In this document: in pieces, positions 12,132-25,724 of the stretch
Position numbering within the stretch: position 1 is the stretch's first letter
Layout: each line of letters starts with the position of its first letter
Assembly: GCA_934045905.1 (NCBI GenBank)
Contig: OW203768.1
Span: 10,816,316 to 10,880,315 of the forward strand
DNA from: Leuctra nigra
Lineage: Eukaryota > Arthropoda > Insecta > Plecoptera > Leuctridae
Direction of reading: 5' to 3'
DNA length: 64,000 nucleotides
Notes under the pieces: model-generated
Database searches by the model: none
Told to the model about the DNA's origin: nothing
The model's input: only the letters and a program-made list of their open reading frames with translations
Translations under genes and position numbers: made by a program

Positions 12132-14367
12132 TGTTAACATGGTATTTACATATCGACTGAGCCACCGGATCGCTTCCGCGTCATTTCCCGCATCCCATCC
12201 ATTATCCGGCAGAGACAAGGTTCGCCGAGTGCTGATTCAATCAAAACGTTCCAAAACATTTCAAACGATTACATGCCGTTGTTTCAACAAAGAAAACCTG
12301 CGGAATCGTTCGAATCTTTTCATGTCCCCACATTCTGTGCTTTTTTGTTTGTCGTCGATATTTGTTCCCTAATCATCCAATTTAGATCGTTCAGATTACA
12401 TATTTATAAAACAATTTGTTCGACTTGTCAATCATTTGAATAAAATGTTTTTATGTACGCCAGAACACTTTAAATAAGTTTTTATCCTGCTTATAACATT
12501 TTATCGGCAAGAAAATAAAAGATGAAATCAACTTCTCTCCATTTTAATTGAACTGTATACTGTTTAGCATCAGCGTTATTATTACATGACTATAGAAAGG
12601 TAGTCCTCGATTTATATGCAGCTTTGATATTTCTGATCGACCTCCAACTGTTAGTTCTGGGAACATGGATTTAGTTTCGTTTTTATTTGTGTCACGTGTT
12701 TATGCTTCGCTGCTCCCGACAGGTTCATCTACACGAACGTTTACGATAAAATTTCAAACTCGGTTGATATTATTAATTTAGAGCTCATGACAGTATTATT
12801 TTTGTATGCATGGGTGTGTGAGTGTGCATACAGTTCAGTAGTTGCAAATAGCCTTCCCACAGGAAATATAAACTTGTGAATTATTTGTCATTTGTTTAAT
12901 TTCATTGTGTCGCTTTGGGGAAACGGTGAAATAAATTAAAATAATATTCTCTGTGATCTGGTGAGCGAATTCATAGTTGTGTTTGTGTAGAATGATCACC
13001 CGCCTAGACACCCGCCTGAAACTGTGCGCTCCAAAAGCCTTGTTGGAGGCCTTTTCCTGAAACAATTGAGATGAGAAGAGAGCATTAGATAAAAAGTTCG
13101 AAAATCTTTATCTATCTACCAATAGAATCTAAGCATGCTGGGTTCTTATTGGTTGATAAAAAATTTCTCACTTATTTCAGAAATAGGGCTCCTGTTCTGA
13201 AACTGAGAATTATTCGAGCAAAGTTACATTACTGACACTAGGATATATTGTTTATAGTTTTAAAATTGCATACATTTGCAAGAATATGATAATTAGTTCG
13301 TTTTGCTTGGAAATTGAATTTATAAACACCAGATTTATTCAGTATGTGGATTTTTTTCGGTACAGACAGTTCCCATTCACGTAATATTTGGTGATCAATA
13401 ATTAAAATTAAAAACACGATACATTCTAGAGTTCACAATTGCGTACATTTGATAAGTAACTGTTATAAATGGTAGCTTATCATATAAACATAAGTTACAG
13501 TTAGAGTAACAGCTTTCACCCCCCCCCCCCCCCCCCCCCACCCACAATGCGAATGAGCCTATTTCAAGCAACACGATTTAGCTTCGTCCATAAAGCTCTG
13601 TGTTGCCATTTGAATAATCCTAAAGCTCCGTTTATTATTTCCAAGGGACATTAACGGCAACCTCTAAGGCGCTTTCATTTGACTTTGAGTTATAATAATG
13701 TTTTTTGAAAATCCTACCGCCCGAGACAATTTCCACGAGTACGTTTCTCTTTTTACAAATTGGATCATATATGAGCACGCACTGGTGGAAAATTACTCTG
13801 AATTGAAGCTGGGAGAGTGGAAAATGTGGGCCGACATATTTATTCAGCGTGAGCTTAATAAGGTTATTAAATAGGATTGAATTCAAAGGCTGTTGAACAA
13901 TTTCATAATCATGAGAGGAATCTTAGAGCGTAACATTGTCTTATTATTAGATCTCATTAACTGGGGGTGAGTAGTTAGCTTGTATGCTGTATCTAGATGT
14001 ACTGGATTTGTCTCGCAGGCAGTACTGATAGTGGTTTAGCGGGATTGTGTTTTTTTTTTCTGAAATCAAATGCTGGGATGGTTCCAATTATCAGGTTTCA
14101 CTAATGCTCCGTTATCTTTCATTAAGTCCGTGTTTTAATTATCGAAAGCCAGACGTTTTACTTATTTTCGTTCCGAATTATCTACAAGAACAAATACTTT
14201 GTCATAGATAACAATATGTGCAGCAATCTATTTATATCTTATTCATACAGTAAACTCTCTATTTTTTTAATAATACAATTATACTGAGAGTTAATTTATT
14301 TAAACAATACGAGTAATACATTTTCTGGTGATGAGCTTTTTAAATACCCTAAAATAAAAGAAGATTA
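12129..14367. other. Intronic DNA with a 21-base C homopolymer
   Basis: No gene is recognised. A run of 21 C lies at 13519-13539. A small palindrome around 13107-13163 has TATCTACCAATAGAA facing TTCTTATTGGTTGATA. The ATTGGTT core recurs in the MITE family A copies. Confidence 0.5.
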
Positions 14368-14642
14368 TTTTTTTGTCTGGGGCTTAACGTCGCACTGTTT
14401 TGCAGCGAGGCTGATGGCGACGGATGAATGATTATGATGATGATTGGGAGATGATGGTGAAGAGTAGGTAAGGTGGGAAGGAGGCGGTCGTGGTCTATTA
14501 TTAGGGTACCTTCCCAGCATTTGCCTGTCGACTGAGGGAATACCACGAAAAAACCCCAGTCAGGAAGGACGGCGCGGGAATCGAACCCGGGCCTCCGGAA
14601 TACAAGTTCAGAGCGTTACCACTCAGCCAACATGTTCCGTAA
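14368..14642 (-). mobile_element. tRNA-derived SINE, complete copy 1
   Basis: Read on the minus strand, the element starts with a tRNA-like head containing an A-box-like TGGCTGAGTGGTAACGC and a B-box GGTTCGATTCC about 35 bases later. It continues through a body with a CGGTCGTGG..region mirrored as GACCACGACCGCC and ends in GACGTTAAGCCCCAGA plus an A run. The head gives an internal pol III promoter; the tail motif GACGTTAA is shared by many invertebrate SINEs and LINEs. A copy at 29911-30186 is about 90% identical by eye, and decayed copies occur elsewhere. Confidence 0.85.
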
Positions 14643-15071
14643 CATGATCAATGATGTGTTATTTTCATCAACCACTATTTATAAACGGACTCTCTCCTCT
14701 CTTATTTCTGAAGATTTCCTGAATTCTGTTTCTTTTTTTTCTGAAGATACATTCTAGAAAATATCGTCAAAATATATTAACGTTCCCAAATTGGAACTCA
14801 CATCATTATGTAAATTCAACTTTTTTAATTAAATATTTCCCAGCCGAATGTGAAAGATGTCACTGAATTCAAAGAATCATCTCAGGTCGAAGAGCAGTGA
14901 GAGACGAAGGTAAAGAACAGACTGCAGTTTGCAGGAGCAGCGTTGAAATCCGTGCCAAACACATGTTCATTCGAATAAAACCGTCGAACCGAAGATTTAT
15001 ATTAATTACAAGATGAAGCGCCAAGCGGAAACTCGCGACTAATCTACTCCGTGCCGTTTCCAGCGCAGGTA
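14643..15071. other. Intronic DNA, nothing recognised
   Basis: No gene or repeat is seen until GCGCAGGTA at 15064-15072, which is already part of the satellite described next and is interrupted by a MITE. Confidence 0.45.
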
Positions 15072-15281
15072 CACTCGGCCAAACAAAAATTGATTGTTGA
15101 TTAAATTTGATTGACTGATAAATGTTAGATTGCACCATCCGAAGTCAGTCCAAGCGATCTCCTTGTCTCACTCTAGTAGGTGACCCCACATTTCAACGAT
15201 AATAACAAGCTTTGATTGGTATGGGACATGACCAGCAGTCATTCAAATTTGATCAACGATCAATTTTTGTTTGGCCGAGTG
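15072..15281. mobile_element. mariner/Tc1-like MITE inserted in the first satellite unit
   Basis: Near-perfect terminal inverted repeats: CACTCGGCCAAACAAAAATT at the left and AATTTTTGTTTGGCCGAGTG at the right, flanked by TA on both sides. Removing the element restores GCGCAGGTACATTAG, which is exactly the junction sequence of the adjacent 100-bp satellite units, so the insertion site and TA duplication are directly demonstrated. It has no coding capacity. Confidence 0.88.
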
Positions 15282-18265
15282 TACATTAGTTGGAGGATAG
15301 ATCGCAGCACAGTGCACTCTATAGGGGGACTCGGGTTAATTGGACTCATTGATGGTTGGGGTAGGTACTCGTAGGCGCAGGTACATAAGGTGGCGGATAG
15401 ATCGCAGCACAGTGCACTCTATAGGGGGACTCGGGTTAATTGGACTCATTGATGGTTGGGGTAGGTACTCGTAGGCGCAGGTACATAAGTTGATAGATCG
15501 CAGCACAATGCACTCTATAGGGGGACTCGGGTTAATTAGACACGTTGATGGTTGGGGTAGGTACTCGTAGGCGCAGGTACATTAGTTGATAGATCGCAGC
15601 ACAATGCACTCTATAGGGGGACTCGGGTTAATTGGACTCATTGATGGTTGGGGTAGGTACTAGTAGGCGCAGGTACATTAGTCGGGGGATAGATCGCAGC
15701 ACAGTGCACTCTATAGGGGGACTCGGGTTAATTGGACTCATTGATGGTTGGGGTAGGTACTCGTAGGCGCAGGTACATTAGTCGGGGGATAGATCGCAGC
15801 ACAGTGCACTCTATAGGGGGACTCGGGTTAATTGGACTCATTGATGGTTGGGGTAGGTACTCGTAGGCGCAGGTACATTAGTCGGGGGATAGATCGCAGC
15901 ACAGTGCACTCTATAGGGGGGCTCGGGTTAATTGGACTCATTGATGGTTGGGGTAGGTACTCGTAGGCGCAGGTACATAAGGTGGCGGATAGATCGCAGC
16001 ACAGTGCACTCTATAGGGGGACTCGGGTTAATTGGACTCATTGATGGTTGGGGTAGGTACTCGTAGGTGCAGGTACATTAGTCGGGGGATAGATCGCAGC
16101 ACAGTGCACTCTATAGGGGGACTCGGGTTAATTGGACTCATTGATGGTTGGGGTAGGTACTCGTAGGCGCAGGTACATTAGTCGGGGGATAGATCGCAGC
16201 ACAGTGCACTCTATAGGGGGACTCGGGTTGATTGGACTCATTGATGGTTGGGGTAGGTACTCGTAGGCGCAGGTACATTTGGTGGCGGATAGATCGCAGC
16301 ACAATGCACTCTATAGGGGGACTCGGGTTAATTGGACTCATTGATGGTTGGGGTAGGTACTCGTAGGCGCAGGTACATTAGTCGGGGGATAGATCGCAGC
16401 ACAGTGCACTCTATAGGGGGGCTCGGGTTAATTGGACTCATTGATGGTTGGGGTAGGTACTCGTAGGCGCAGGTACATAAGGTGGCGGATAGATCGCAGC
16501 ACAGTGCACTCTATAGGGGGACTCGGGTTAATTGGACTCATTGATGGTTGGGGTAGGTACTCGTAGGTGCAGGTACATTAGTCGGGGGATAGATCGCAGC
16601 ACAGTGCACTCTATAGGGGGACTCGGGTTAATTGGACTCATTGATGGTTGGGGTAGGTACTCGTAGGTGCAGGTACATTAGTCGGGGGATAGATCGCAGC
16701 ACAATGCACTCTATAGGGGGACTCGGGTTAATTGGACTCATTGATGGTTGGGGTAGGTACTCGTAGGTACATTAGTCGGGGGATAGATCGCAGCACAGTG
16801 CACTCTATAGGGGGACTCGGGTTAATTAGACACGTTGATGGTTGGGGTAGGTACTCGTAGGCGCAGGTACATAAGGTGGCGGATAGATCGCAGCACAGTG
16901 CACTCTATAGGGGGGCTCGGGTTAATTGGACTCATTGATGGTTGGGGTAGGTACTCGTAGGCGCAGGTACATTAGTCGGGGGATAGTTCGCAGCACTGTG
17001 CACTCTATAGGGGGGCTCGGGTTAATTGGACTCATTGATGGTTGGGGTAGGTACTCGTAGGCGCAGGTACATTAGTCGGGGGATAGATCGCAGCACAGGG
17101 CACTCTATAGGGGGACTCGGGTTAATTGGACTCATTGATGGTTGGGGTAGGTACTCGTAGGCGCAGGTACATTAGGTGGCTGATAGATCGCAGCACAGTG
17201 CACTCTATAGGGGGGCTCGGGTTAATTGGACTCATTGATGGTTGGGGTAGGTACTCGTAGGCGCAGGTACATTAGTCGGGGGATAGATCGCAGCACAGTG
17301 CACTCTATAGGGGGACTCGGGTTAATTGGACTCATTGATGGTTGGGGTAGGTACTCGTAGGCGCAGGTACATTAGGCGGCGGATAGATCGCAGCACAGTG
17401 CACTCTATAGGGGGGCTCGGGTTAATTGGACTCATTGATGGTTGGGGTAGGTACTCGTAGGCGCAGGTACATAAGGTGGAGGATAGATCGCAGCACAGTG
17501 CACTCTATAGGGGGGCTCGGGTTAATTGGACTCATTGATGGTTGGGGTAGGTACTCGTAGGCGCAGGTACATTAGGTGGCGGATAGATCGCAGCACAGTG
17601 CACTCTATAGGGGGGCTCGGGTTAATTGGACTCATTGATGGTTGGGGTAGGTACTCGTAGGCGCAGGTACATTAGTCGGGGGATAGATCGCAGCACAGTG
17701 CACTCTATAGGGGGACTCGGGTTAATTGGACTCATTGATGGTTGGGGTAGGTACTCGTAGGCGCAGGTACATTAGGTGGCGGATAGATCGCAGCACAGTG
17801 CACTCTATAGGGGGGCTCGGGTTAATTGGACTCATTGATGGTTGGGGTAGGTACTCGTAGGCGCAGGTACATTAGGTGGCGGATAGATCGCAGCACAGTG
17901 CACTCTATAGGGGGACTCGGGTTAATTGGACTCATTGATGGTTGGGGTAGGTACTCGTAGGCGCAGGTACATTAGTCGGGGGATAGATCGCAGCACAGTG
18001 CACTCTATAGGGGGACTCGGGTTAATTGGACTCATTGATGGTTGGGGTAGGTACTCGTAGGCGCAGGTACATTAGTCGGGGGATAGATCGCAGCACAGTG
18101 CACTCTATAGGGGGACTCGGGTTAATTGGACACGTTGATGGTTGGGGTAGGTACTCGTAGGTGCAGGTACATAAGGTGGAGGATAGATCGCAGCACAGTG
18201 CACTCTATAGGGGGACTCGGGTTAATTGGACTCATTGATGGTTGGGGTAGGTACTCGTAGGTGCA
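15282..18265. repeat. Satellite 2: 100-bp tandem repeat, 30 units
   Basis: Units start at the GATAGATCGCAGCAC motif at 15296, 15396, 15492, 15588 and 15688, then every 100 bp to 16688, then 16782 and every 100 bp to 18182. The unit contains CTCTATAGGGGGACTCGGGT, a GGTTGGGGTAGGTACTCG block and GCGCAGGTACAT. Variation is concentrated in the spacer between GTACATTAG and GATAG (TCGGGG, GTGGCG, GTGGAG and AGTT types), and variant types recur in blocks. It is unrelated in sequence to the larger satellite at 35934-52740 but has the same unit length. Frames on both strands are interrupted and no protein similarity is seen. Confidence 0.97.
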
Positions 18266-18384
18266 ACGGTTCGAGTGGCAGTCGATACGAGAGTTGTTGA
18301 ATCAAGTTGAAGGGTGTTGCCTACTTGTGAATGTTTATAGCGAGATTTGAGGGTCATTCAAAGTTACTTCCATGGAGTCAGGAT

Positions 18385-18527
18385 GATAGGAAATGATGTG
18401 CGGAAATAAAATACCGGCCGAACCGGGGTTCGAACCCGGAACCTCGCATTTGTCGGTCGAGAACTCATTTTCCCGGGTTCGAGCCAAGGTTCGGTCGGAT
18501 TTTTTCACTCGCACATCCCTTCCTATA
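18385..18527. repeat. Inverted repeat of two tRNA-like (B-box) sequences
   Basis: Two head-to-head arms of roughly 60 bases are separated by a short loop. The left arm runs GATAGGAAATGATGTGCGG, then CCGGCCGAACCGGGGTTCGA. The right arm is its imperfect inverse, ending CACTCGCACATCCCTTCCTA. Each arm holds a GTTCGAACC/GTTCGAGCC B-box-like core. It probably derives from two oppositely oriented tRNA-derived SINE heads; transcribed, it would fold into a long hairpin. A complete functional tRNA is not supported. Confidence 0.7.
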
Positions 18528-18550
18528 ATTTCATAGATTAATTTTTGGGC

Positions 18551-18735
18551 ATTGCGATGGATGAATGATAGAGAGAATACGGAAGTGATGGGTGCAGAGG
18601 GGTGATTGCGCGATGATTATGATGCTGATGAAGAGGTAAGGATTGATAGTGAGCAGGAGGCGGTCGTGTCCTATTAGTGGGGAACCTTCCCAACATTTAC
18701 CTCTTCGTTGAAAGATAGTTCGAAAAACAAAAGTC
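18551..18735 (-). mobile_element. Decayed copy of the window's SINE
   Basis: Matches the body of the complete SINE copies: GATGGATGAATGATAGA, GAGGCGGTCGTGTCCTATTA and GGAACCTTCCCAACATTTAC. Both the tRNA head and the GACGTTAA tail are missing or unrecognisable. Confidence 0.65.
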
Positions 18736-20977
18736 ACGAGGGAATTGAGAAGTTTATTATACCAATCTGAGTTGAGTGTGAGTGATGACCCTAAAAACAC
18801 ACTCTATATAACGTAATTCCACATATTTGAATCTCATTAAAAATAATAGCAATTTGTTCAGAGGGATTTTGGCTTCACCAAAGGAAACTCGAAACCCAAT
18901 TTACTTACCATGACATGCGACCAAATAAATTCTAAAAATCCATTTTCACCTATAAGCGAATCTATAACTTATACGCCATTCAATAGAATCTTCTTTATTT
19001 TTCATTTAACACAATTTACTGCGAATCTGATCACATACGATTCTCTTCCAATCCAACTTTTCGCTCCTTCAATTCCAGAGGGTAACATCAAACCCAACGC
19101 TTACACCAAGAGAACTTCCATTGAACAGTGTTCAGTTCTGATTTGGTATTCCACTAAGTCCCAGCTTACCCAGTGGATGGTAAAGTATGGTACAGCGATG
19201 TAATCTTTCGCTTAAGCCCTTTGTTTCTTATCAGTGTTAAGGTGTTATTTGGGTCAACTTTATCACATTATAAAGTGCAATTCCGAGTATGTAGTTTTTT
19301 AAAAGTAGTCGAAGTTTTAGAATAAATGGTTTGGTGAAAATAACAATTTATAATAACTCTCTGAAATAAAATGTTTTTAGAATAAAAACTGTGAGACCTT
19401 TTCAATTGTGATGGATGGTTTCTTGTTAAATTGCAAGAATGTGATACGACTGGTGACTTCCGCATTTCTCATTAAACTGGAGTATTAAAAGAAAAGTGAC
19501 TTTTTGGAGATAGAGCGGTGTTTCCTGGATTTAATTTAGTAAATGTATCTCGCAAGTATTTGTTTTTTGTAGCGAAAACAATCACGTTAATGTGAGCGAA
19601 TTTACCGAGAATTTATAAACGTTTTTCATTACTTTAGTTTTAATTTTGCAGTGATTATAGAGTAACTTAAAATATAATTATACTAAAAGAATATGAGAAT
19701 TAAAAGAAATGTGTAAAGTTTATATTTTGAGTTCCATTAATATCTTCACTCGATTAAAAGTAGTCTGGAATTTATTTTGAATGTCAGGTTGATAAGTAAA
19801 ATGGTCTTTAAAAAGGAGCCACAGACAGACAAAAATAACGATATAGGATTTCAATTCCTTGATAAGTACTGATTAACTAACAATCTGTTAAAGTGATCTT
19901 TCCCTGTTATGTCGTTGGAATTGCAATTTTATCTTAATCCATTGTTAAACATAACGTCAACAGAGCATTAAAGAACCAGTATTACAGTTGAACTGGTACA
20001 GATTTGATATCTTCGTTAATTAGAAACAGTTTATTGATACATTTTAGGTAAATGTTCTGTGCTATTTTGCTTCTATGCACATTTTAAGAATAAAAAAAGC
20101 TTTAACCGAAAGTAAATTCTTCGGGAGTCGGGACACGTTCTGTAAAATTTAAAACAAATTTGAAAACGGGATCGGGCTGCAAATGATCCAGACGGAGCGT
20201 AATTTAGCCCTGTCTTGATCCAATCTAGAAAGTTAATAAAACATAATCAGACTAATCAAGTGAAGATCCTATTAGAGAACACTGAACACATTATCTCTCA
20301 CTGACCTCCGAAGACCTAGGTCTAGAAAGTCTACTGTTCATATAAGTGCAATCAAGTGCATGCAACGAATGCAAGTCGTGTATAATCGAATAGAGCGATT
20401 GCCCCAGAGCGCTAGCTGCTGATTGCATGTGCAATTCGCCGTTGCACTAAAGAAACTGCAGCGCCAATTGTCCCGTTAGATTCACTTCAAAACCGACAAA
20501 GAGCCGAGGAAATTGCACACAAAGAGCGCGAAGTTCTATAACTCAATGGTCGCAGAGATAGAACCATCAGCGAGGCTAAACCACGGCAGCGAGACCGCAG
20601 GATTCAAGAAATAAAGAAATGGATATCGGGTTTTTAAAACGCCAATGTAAAAGTTTTCGTGTAAATCAGTTCGTAATGTCTTCGTAGTAATTTAATTCTT
20701 TTGTTGAACGAAAGTTGATGTTTATTTATTTATTTCTTCGTGTAGTCTTTGCCAGAATAATTCTGACAGTTTGTATTTGCAATAAGCGGTAAATAATAAT
20801 CCATCTGTAATTATAATAATTATAATTATATAATTATCTTAATGCATTAATATCGTCATTGTACTGTATATTAATGTTTCATTTCGTAACTGATATTTAG
20901 TAAATATATACCTGTTTAGAGAAGGAGGATTCATGGCTATTTTTGTTTTGTTTTTGTGGGATTTCACCGTCAACTGT
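18736..20977. other. AT-rich intronic DNA, nothing recognised
   Basis: No exon, RNA gene or repeat is recognised. A 97-codon open frame near 18910 and other short frames have no family resemblance. Confidence 0.45.
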
Positions 20978-21195
20978 TGGCTACGGATGAATGATTATGA
21001 TGGCAGTTGGTAGATAATGATGATGATTGTGTTGACGATCAATAGTTAAGGATAGGTGGGAACAAGGCGATCGTGGTCTAATAGTTGGGAACCTTCCCAG
21101 TATTTGCCTCTAGACTGAGTGACACCTCTAAGTCTAAAGGACAGTCACAGGATTTGAACTCAAGACCTCGGATCGTCAGTCCAGAGGCTTTTTTA
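20978..21195 (-). mobile_element. Decayed copy of the window's SINE
   Basis: Shares GGATGAATGATTATGATG, GCGATCGTGGTCTAATAG, GGGAACCTTCCCAGTATTTG and CTAGACTGAGTGACACC with the complete copies, and retains a degraded B-box (GGATTTGAACTCAAGACC on this strand). It is considerably more diverged than the copies at 14368 and 29911. Confidence 0.65.
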
Positions 21196-24100
21196 TGCTT
21201 CATACGTGGCTTTTGTTGATGTTTCCACATTCCGCTGATTTGTATCCGGCAACTATTCTACTAAGATCATAAACTTTTCTGAAGACATTCGAAGAGTGTT
21301 CAGAATTACAATTTGGATTGTGCAAATATTAGTTGTCGTCAACTTGTACTACGTTGTTAGCTATAAAATGTACAATGCAACATCTAAAGAAGCTCTTGGA
21401 ACGGAAGTTGATTTCCCAGCAAAACATTTGCATAGCTAAGTCGGCGTAAAACGCCAAAAACACAGTACGTGCATCTAAACATAATCGCTCTTCTTCAGAG
21501 AGCATTGTTAGAATATCAAAGACATTCGCCATATTCTTCATCTTTTCATTTCAAGATGCACTGCATATCCGCGATCCATTGCTCCATTTTACCTTAAGTT
21601 GCACAATCTTAGCATTTCTTGAGATACCATCAAAGCGCCTCGATGTCCCTTTTCCACTATCTCATTTGAAAATTTTCCTTGATTTTAACAAATGTCTTAA
21701 TTTTAAAAAAAAATGACTTGAAGAATAATTATATACGTAGTCAATATAACAAACGGGAAATCATGTGATTGTTAAAATGGTGCGTGCATAATATGCTTCA
21801 CTTATTAATAACTGGGCATACCTACGTAATTGTTTCCAAATTAACAAAACAAAAATAAGTGGCCCACATACACAGTCAATCTTGTATGACCAACTTTCTT
21901 GACAATCCAGCTTTCAGTGAAGCTTGAAGAAATTAAAAAGCGGGCAGAAATCCTTCATAATCATGATTGCCTTCATGAAAAGGTCACCCGTCTTAGCATG
22001 CAAATCTTCCAGTAAGATTGACCGTGTATGGAAAACTTATCTTCCAACATAAACATATATTTTCATAAATTGCATCATTTAAATATCAAAAATTATCCCG
22101 ATAATGCCCGGAGTGACTGATACCTTTTAAATTGTTGTAAGTATCCAGGTTAGGTCACAATTAATTGTCAAAGTCAAAATTTCGCCACCATCTTCTTTGA
22201 CCCAACGACGGAAAGCAAATATTGTTCCCAGCTCCCTCTCACACCGGAATCCTCCACTCTCTCTCGCTCTCTCTTCCTCACTCTACTTGAAAGCCATGAA
22301 TCAAACACTCCATTCTGCATTCTCTTTCAAGCGAGGTTCACCTTTGACAAATAGCGCAACCGCTTCTTAGCTTCAAACTTTTCAACTTCCATTATCATCC
22401 GTTAGGTACCGAGATAACTTCCAACGATAATTCCATTTGACTTGTGCCAATATTTCAGAGCGATATCTCAAGAAATGAATCCGTACTATTGGAAAATAAA
22501 GTATATATACACCTGATAACATGAATTGATGTGGCGCCGTTACATAACAATGTACTACTGAATGCATCTTCGAAGATTCGTTGCTTCTTTCCATTTAGAA
22601 AGACTTCTTTCCCTTTTCTTTCTGTTGTTATGCATTACGTATTGGATGCACAGCACTTAAGACGCCCCTTGTGAGAATAAATGGAACTACTCTATAAAAT
22701 AGTAATGGAGCTCATATTTTTAATGTTCATTTAACGAGTGTTGTTTAGTACTGCAATTGTAATAGGATTAGTCTTTTATATAATGAAAGTATTAAATATT
22801 ACGAAGAAATCATGAAAATGGTAAAACTATCATGAAAACAAATTCAACCTATTGTCTAGACTACCTAACCTCAATCTTTCAACCTCTTCAGATCTTTTCA
22901 TGATTTTGCATCTTTTTGCTAATTATTAATGCTTCCACAAATATTACTACAAGGATAAGTCTCATCTAAATTAGATTCCGTAATAATTGTTATAATAATT
23001 GTAAATTAGATTAGCCTGAATTCAGAGATGCTATTATTTTTGTTGTGAGATGAATAGTTTTCAAATATTGATTTAAAAAGATTGATAGAAATCTCGAAAT
23101 TTTAAAATTTATAAAAAAAAATTTAATAAAAGGTCATAAACCAGTTCATATAAACCAGTGTCACATAAACATTGAATTTGATATGTAGGAATAATTTTTT
23201 TTTATTTAATTTTTTTGCTGTTTACAAATATACAATAAAAAAAGAAACGCAAATTTGTGGAGTTATACCTTCCAAAACGACTAGCATTTAAACCGAGATT
23301 TCCCACGGGCTGAGGGCTGAACGGACCGACTATACTTAGTGAACACTACTTGAGTTTCTTACATGAACTCATAGCAATGATAGTCGGATCTAATTGCATT
23401 TCCCGAGTGGTTGGGAAAACTAATTGGCTCTTAAAAACTGAGTAAATATGACGTCTGTTCGATGAAAAAGATAGAAATATCAATGATAACTGCTTCGCTG
23501 CACCCGTTAGTTCTTGGAATATTCCGGTGTGGGTGTAGACAGGTTTCATTAAGCTGACAGCAGATTGTGGAGAAGCAGTGAGATGTAATTGCAATGAGGA
23601 AAGGAAATGTTCGGCTTATTTCGCCTGAATTACATGGAATCAAGAATTAAGACCCAAAAGTTAGACAACAGTTTATTATTTGTATAACATCACTTTATTG
23701 ATGGCTGTCCCTTAAAAAAGGTTGACCTCTTGGATCCAGCGTACTAAGAAATAAAAATTATGACTAATACAATAAATAACATATCTTTGTTTAACAAGTA
23801 AAATAGGAATAATATGAAAAATTAAACTTAAACATGGGTTTGACTTAAAAATGAGTATGAAGGATGGCTATTGATGATTTCAAAATAGTGGGAACAATGA
23901 TGTCTAAAATACTTAAAGATATACAATAACGTTTCAAAAATGTTGTGAAAAACTTGGGAACAGCCGCTCGAGCCCCGATGAGAAACGACGTCCCATCGAT
24001 CTTGGTACTTTGTAGGTATAATTTCCCTATTACGCGAATTCTAGCTCTTGAATTCTTTAGTACTTTCCTGAGTCATGCACCTGAATACCTGGATTCAGGG

Positions 24101-25724
24101 AAAAGGAGCGGGTCAGCCAAGATAATGTAACAAAGGACTTAAAGTGGACTTACGCAACGTTTATTAAAACTCTCACTCATAACTTTTAATTGATCGTGGA
24201 AAATTAACACCAATGTAGGGTTATGAATTGTATGGATTAATAAAGTGTATATTCGAGGGATTTTGTCTGCTAACCAAAACCTGTCATCTTTCCTTGACGA
24301 TATCCAATATAAATGTGCAAAAGTCAAATAATAAACAGTGAACAGGGGTTGAAATCCAACGTCAATCTTATGTTTCACTTTTATGGAAATATAAAACGTC
24401 GTTATGGCCCGAGATATTTCTGTATCTATGGAATTGGAAGAAGACAACAAACGCCTTGGGGAATTCCTGTCATTCTATGCGAAATATCTCAGTAAAAGAA
24501 TTCAGTTTGAATTGTTGTTAAAGTATTGTTTCTACACGATTTTCAATTTAAAAGAAGTCGTGTTATGTTAATTAACTCATAGTTTCATGGACAGGTTGAA
24601 GATTTGATGCTAGCAAACGACAAGGCCATCACTGCGGCTAATTTTTGAATAAAGATTGTATGACTGGACACGGAAATCAATCAATGTAACTGATTCCAAC
24701 TAATTTTAATTTTGTTTTTACATAATCACATTTTTATTTCCTATTTATGTATTGTTATAACTTTTGTACCAATCAAATTAAGAAAATTTTAAAAAATAAT
24801 TAGCATAGCTAATTTTTGAGCCGACCTTCGCAATATTAACACAAACTTATTAATACAATATAAACTCGGCTTGAACCTAAAATGTCCCGATTTGTTATTA
24901 GTTTGGGCACAGATATTGTGTTTACACGTTGATATTTATTTTAAGGTTGGATCATAATTTTCTTTAAATTTTCACAATGTAAATGATTCAAAAATCAAAA
25001 GTTATTACTTATCTCCAATATCTCTTACTTCGAGTGCTCTTGATACGATACTACAAAGTATCAAAAAGCACTACAAAGGCCAGTCTTTAAAAAATAACCA
25101 ATCAATACATCAATGCATCCACCACTCATCTATGAAATCAATGATACACTGCGATGATTTACTGGAGCATTCTCTTCCAGTATTTCAAACCGAAAAACAA
25201 CCATCTTAACACTTCTCTTTACGAGTATATTTGCTGTTGCAGAGGTATAAAAATGAGCCACCGATGTTATTCTTCCACACATACTTTTTCATTTCAAAGT
25301 AAACCCCACATTGCTCTATTTTCAATGCATTTGACTTATGCACTCAGCGTGAAATGTAATTCTACTTTGCGTTTTCATCATAATGTGATTGTGACAGAAT
25401 AGTGGCACATCAAGAGTACCTATACTTCTATTTTCCTCTGAGAATTGTAAATGTATTCACTTCAAAGATTCTGTTTGAAATCTGTTTTCTGTTTTCAAAG
25501 GACTAGTTGAATGTAACTTAGGCGCTAGGTTAATTAATGTGATTTTATACCTTGTGTCTGTGGTATGTCTTTGCATATTCAACAGTGTTTCGAGTTGAAG
25601 AATAAGTGAGATGTTTCTATTGTCTTGAGGTATGGTTGTATCTTGTTGGATGATTTGAGACATTCGCAGAGATGAGATCTGAAACATTGCATTCAGCATC
25701 TTTACTAGGTGGGGGAGTTTTTTT
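21196..25724. other. AT-rich intronic DNA, nothing recognised
   Basis: Short open frames only. The best of them (for example near 23346, 24139 and 25154) have unbiased composition and no motif I recognise. No satellite, SINE or MITE is identified here. Confidence 0.45.

Noticed and set aside
15282..18265. CRISPR array or coding repeat in satellite 2.
   Set aside because: The variable spacer is only a few bases of recurring types, and all frames are broken by stops.
18410..18490. A genuine tRNA gene.
   Set aside because: Only a B-box-like arm is present in each inverted half; no complete cloverleaf or A-box at correct spacing.
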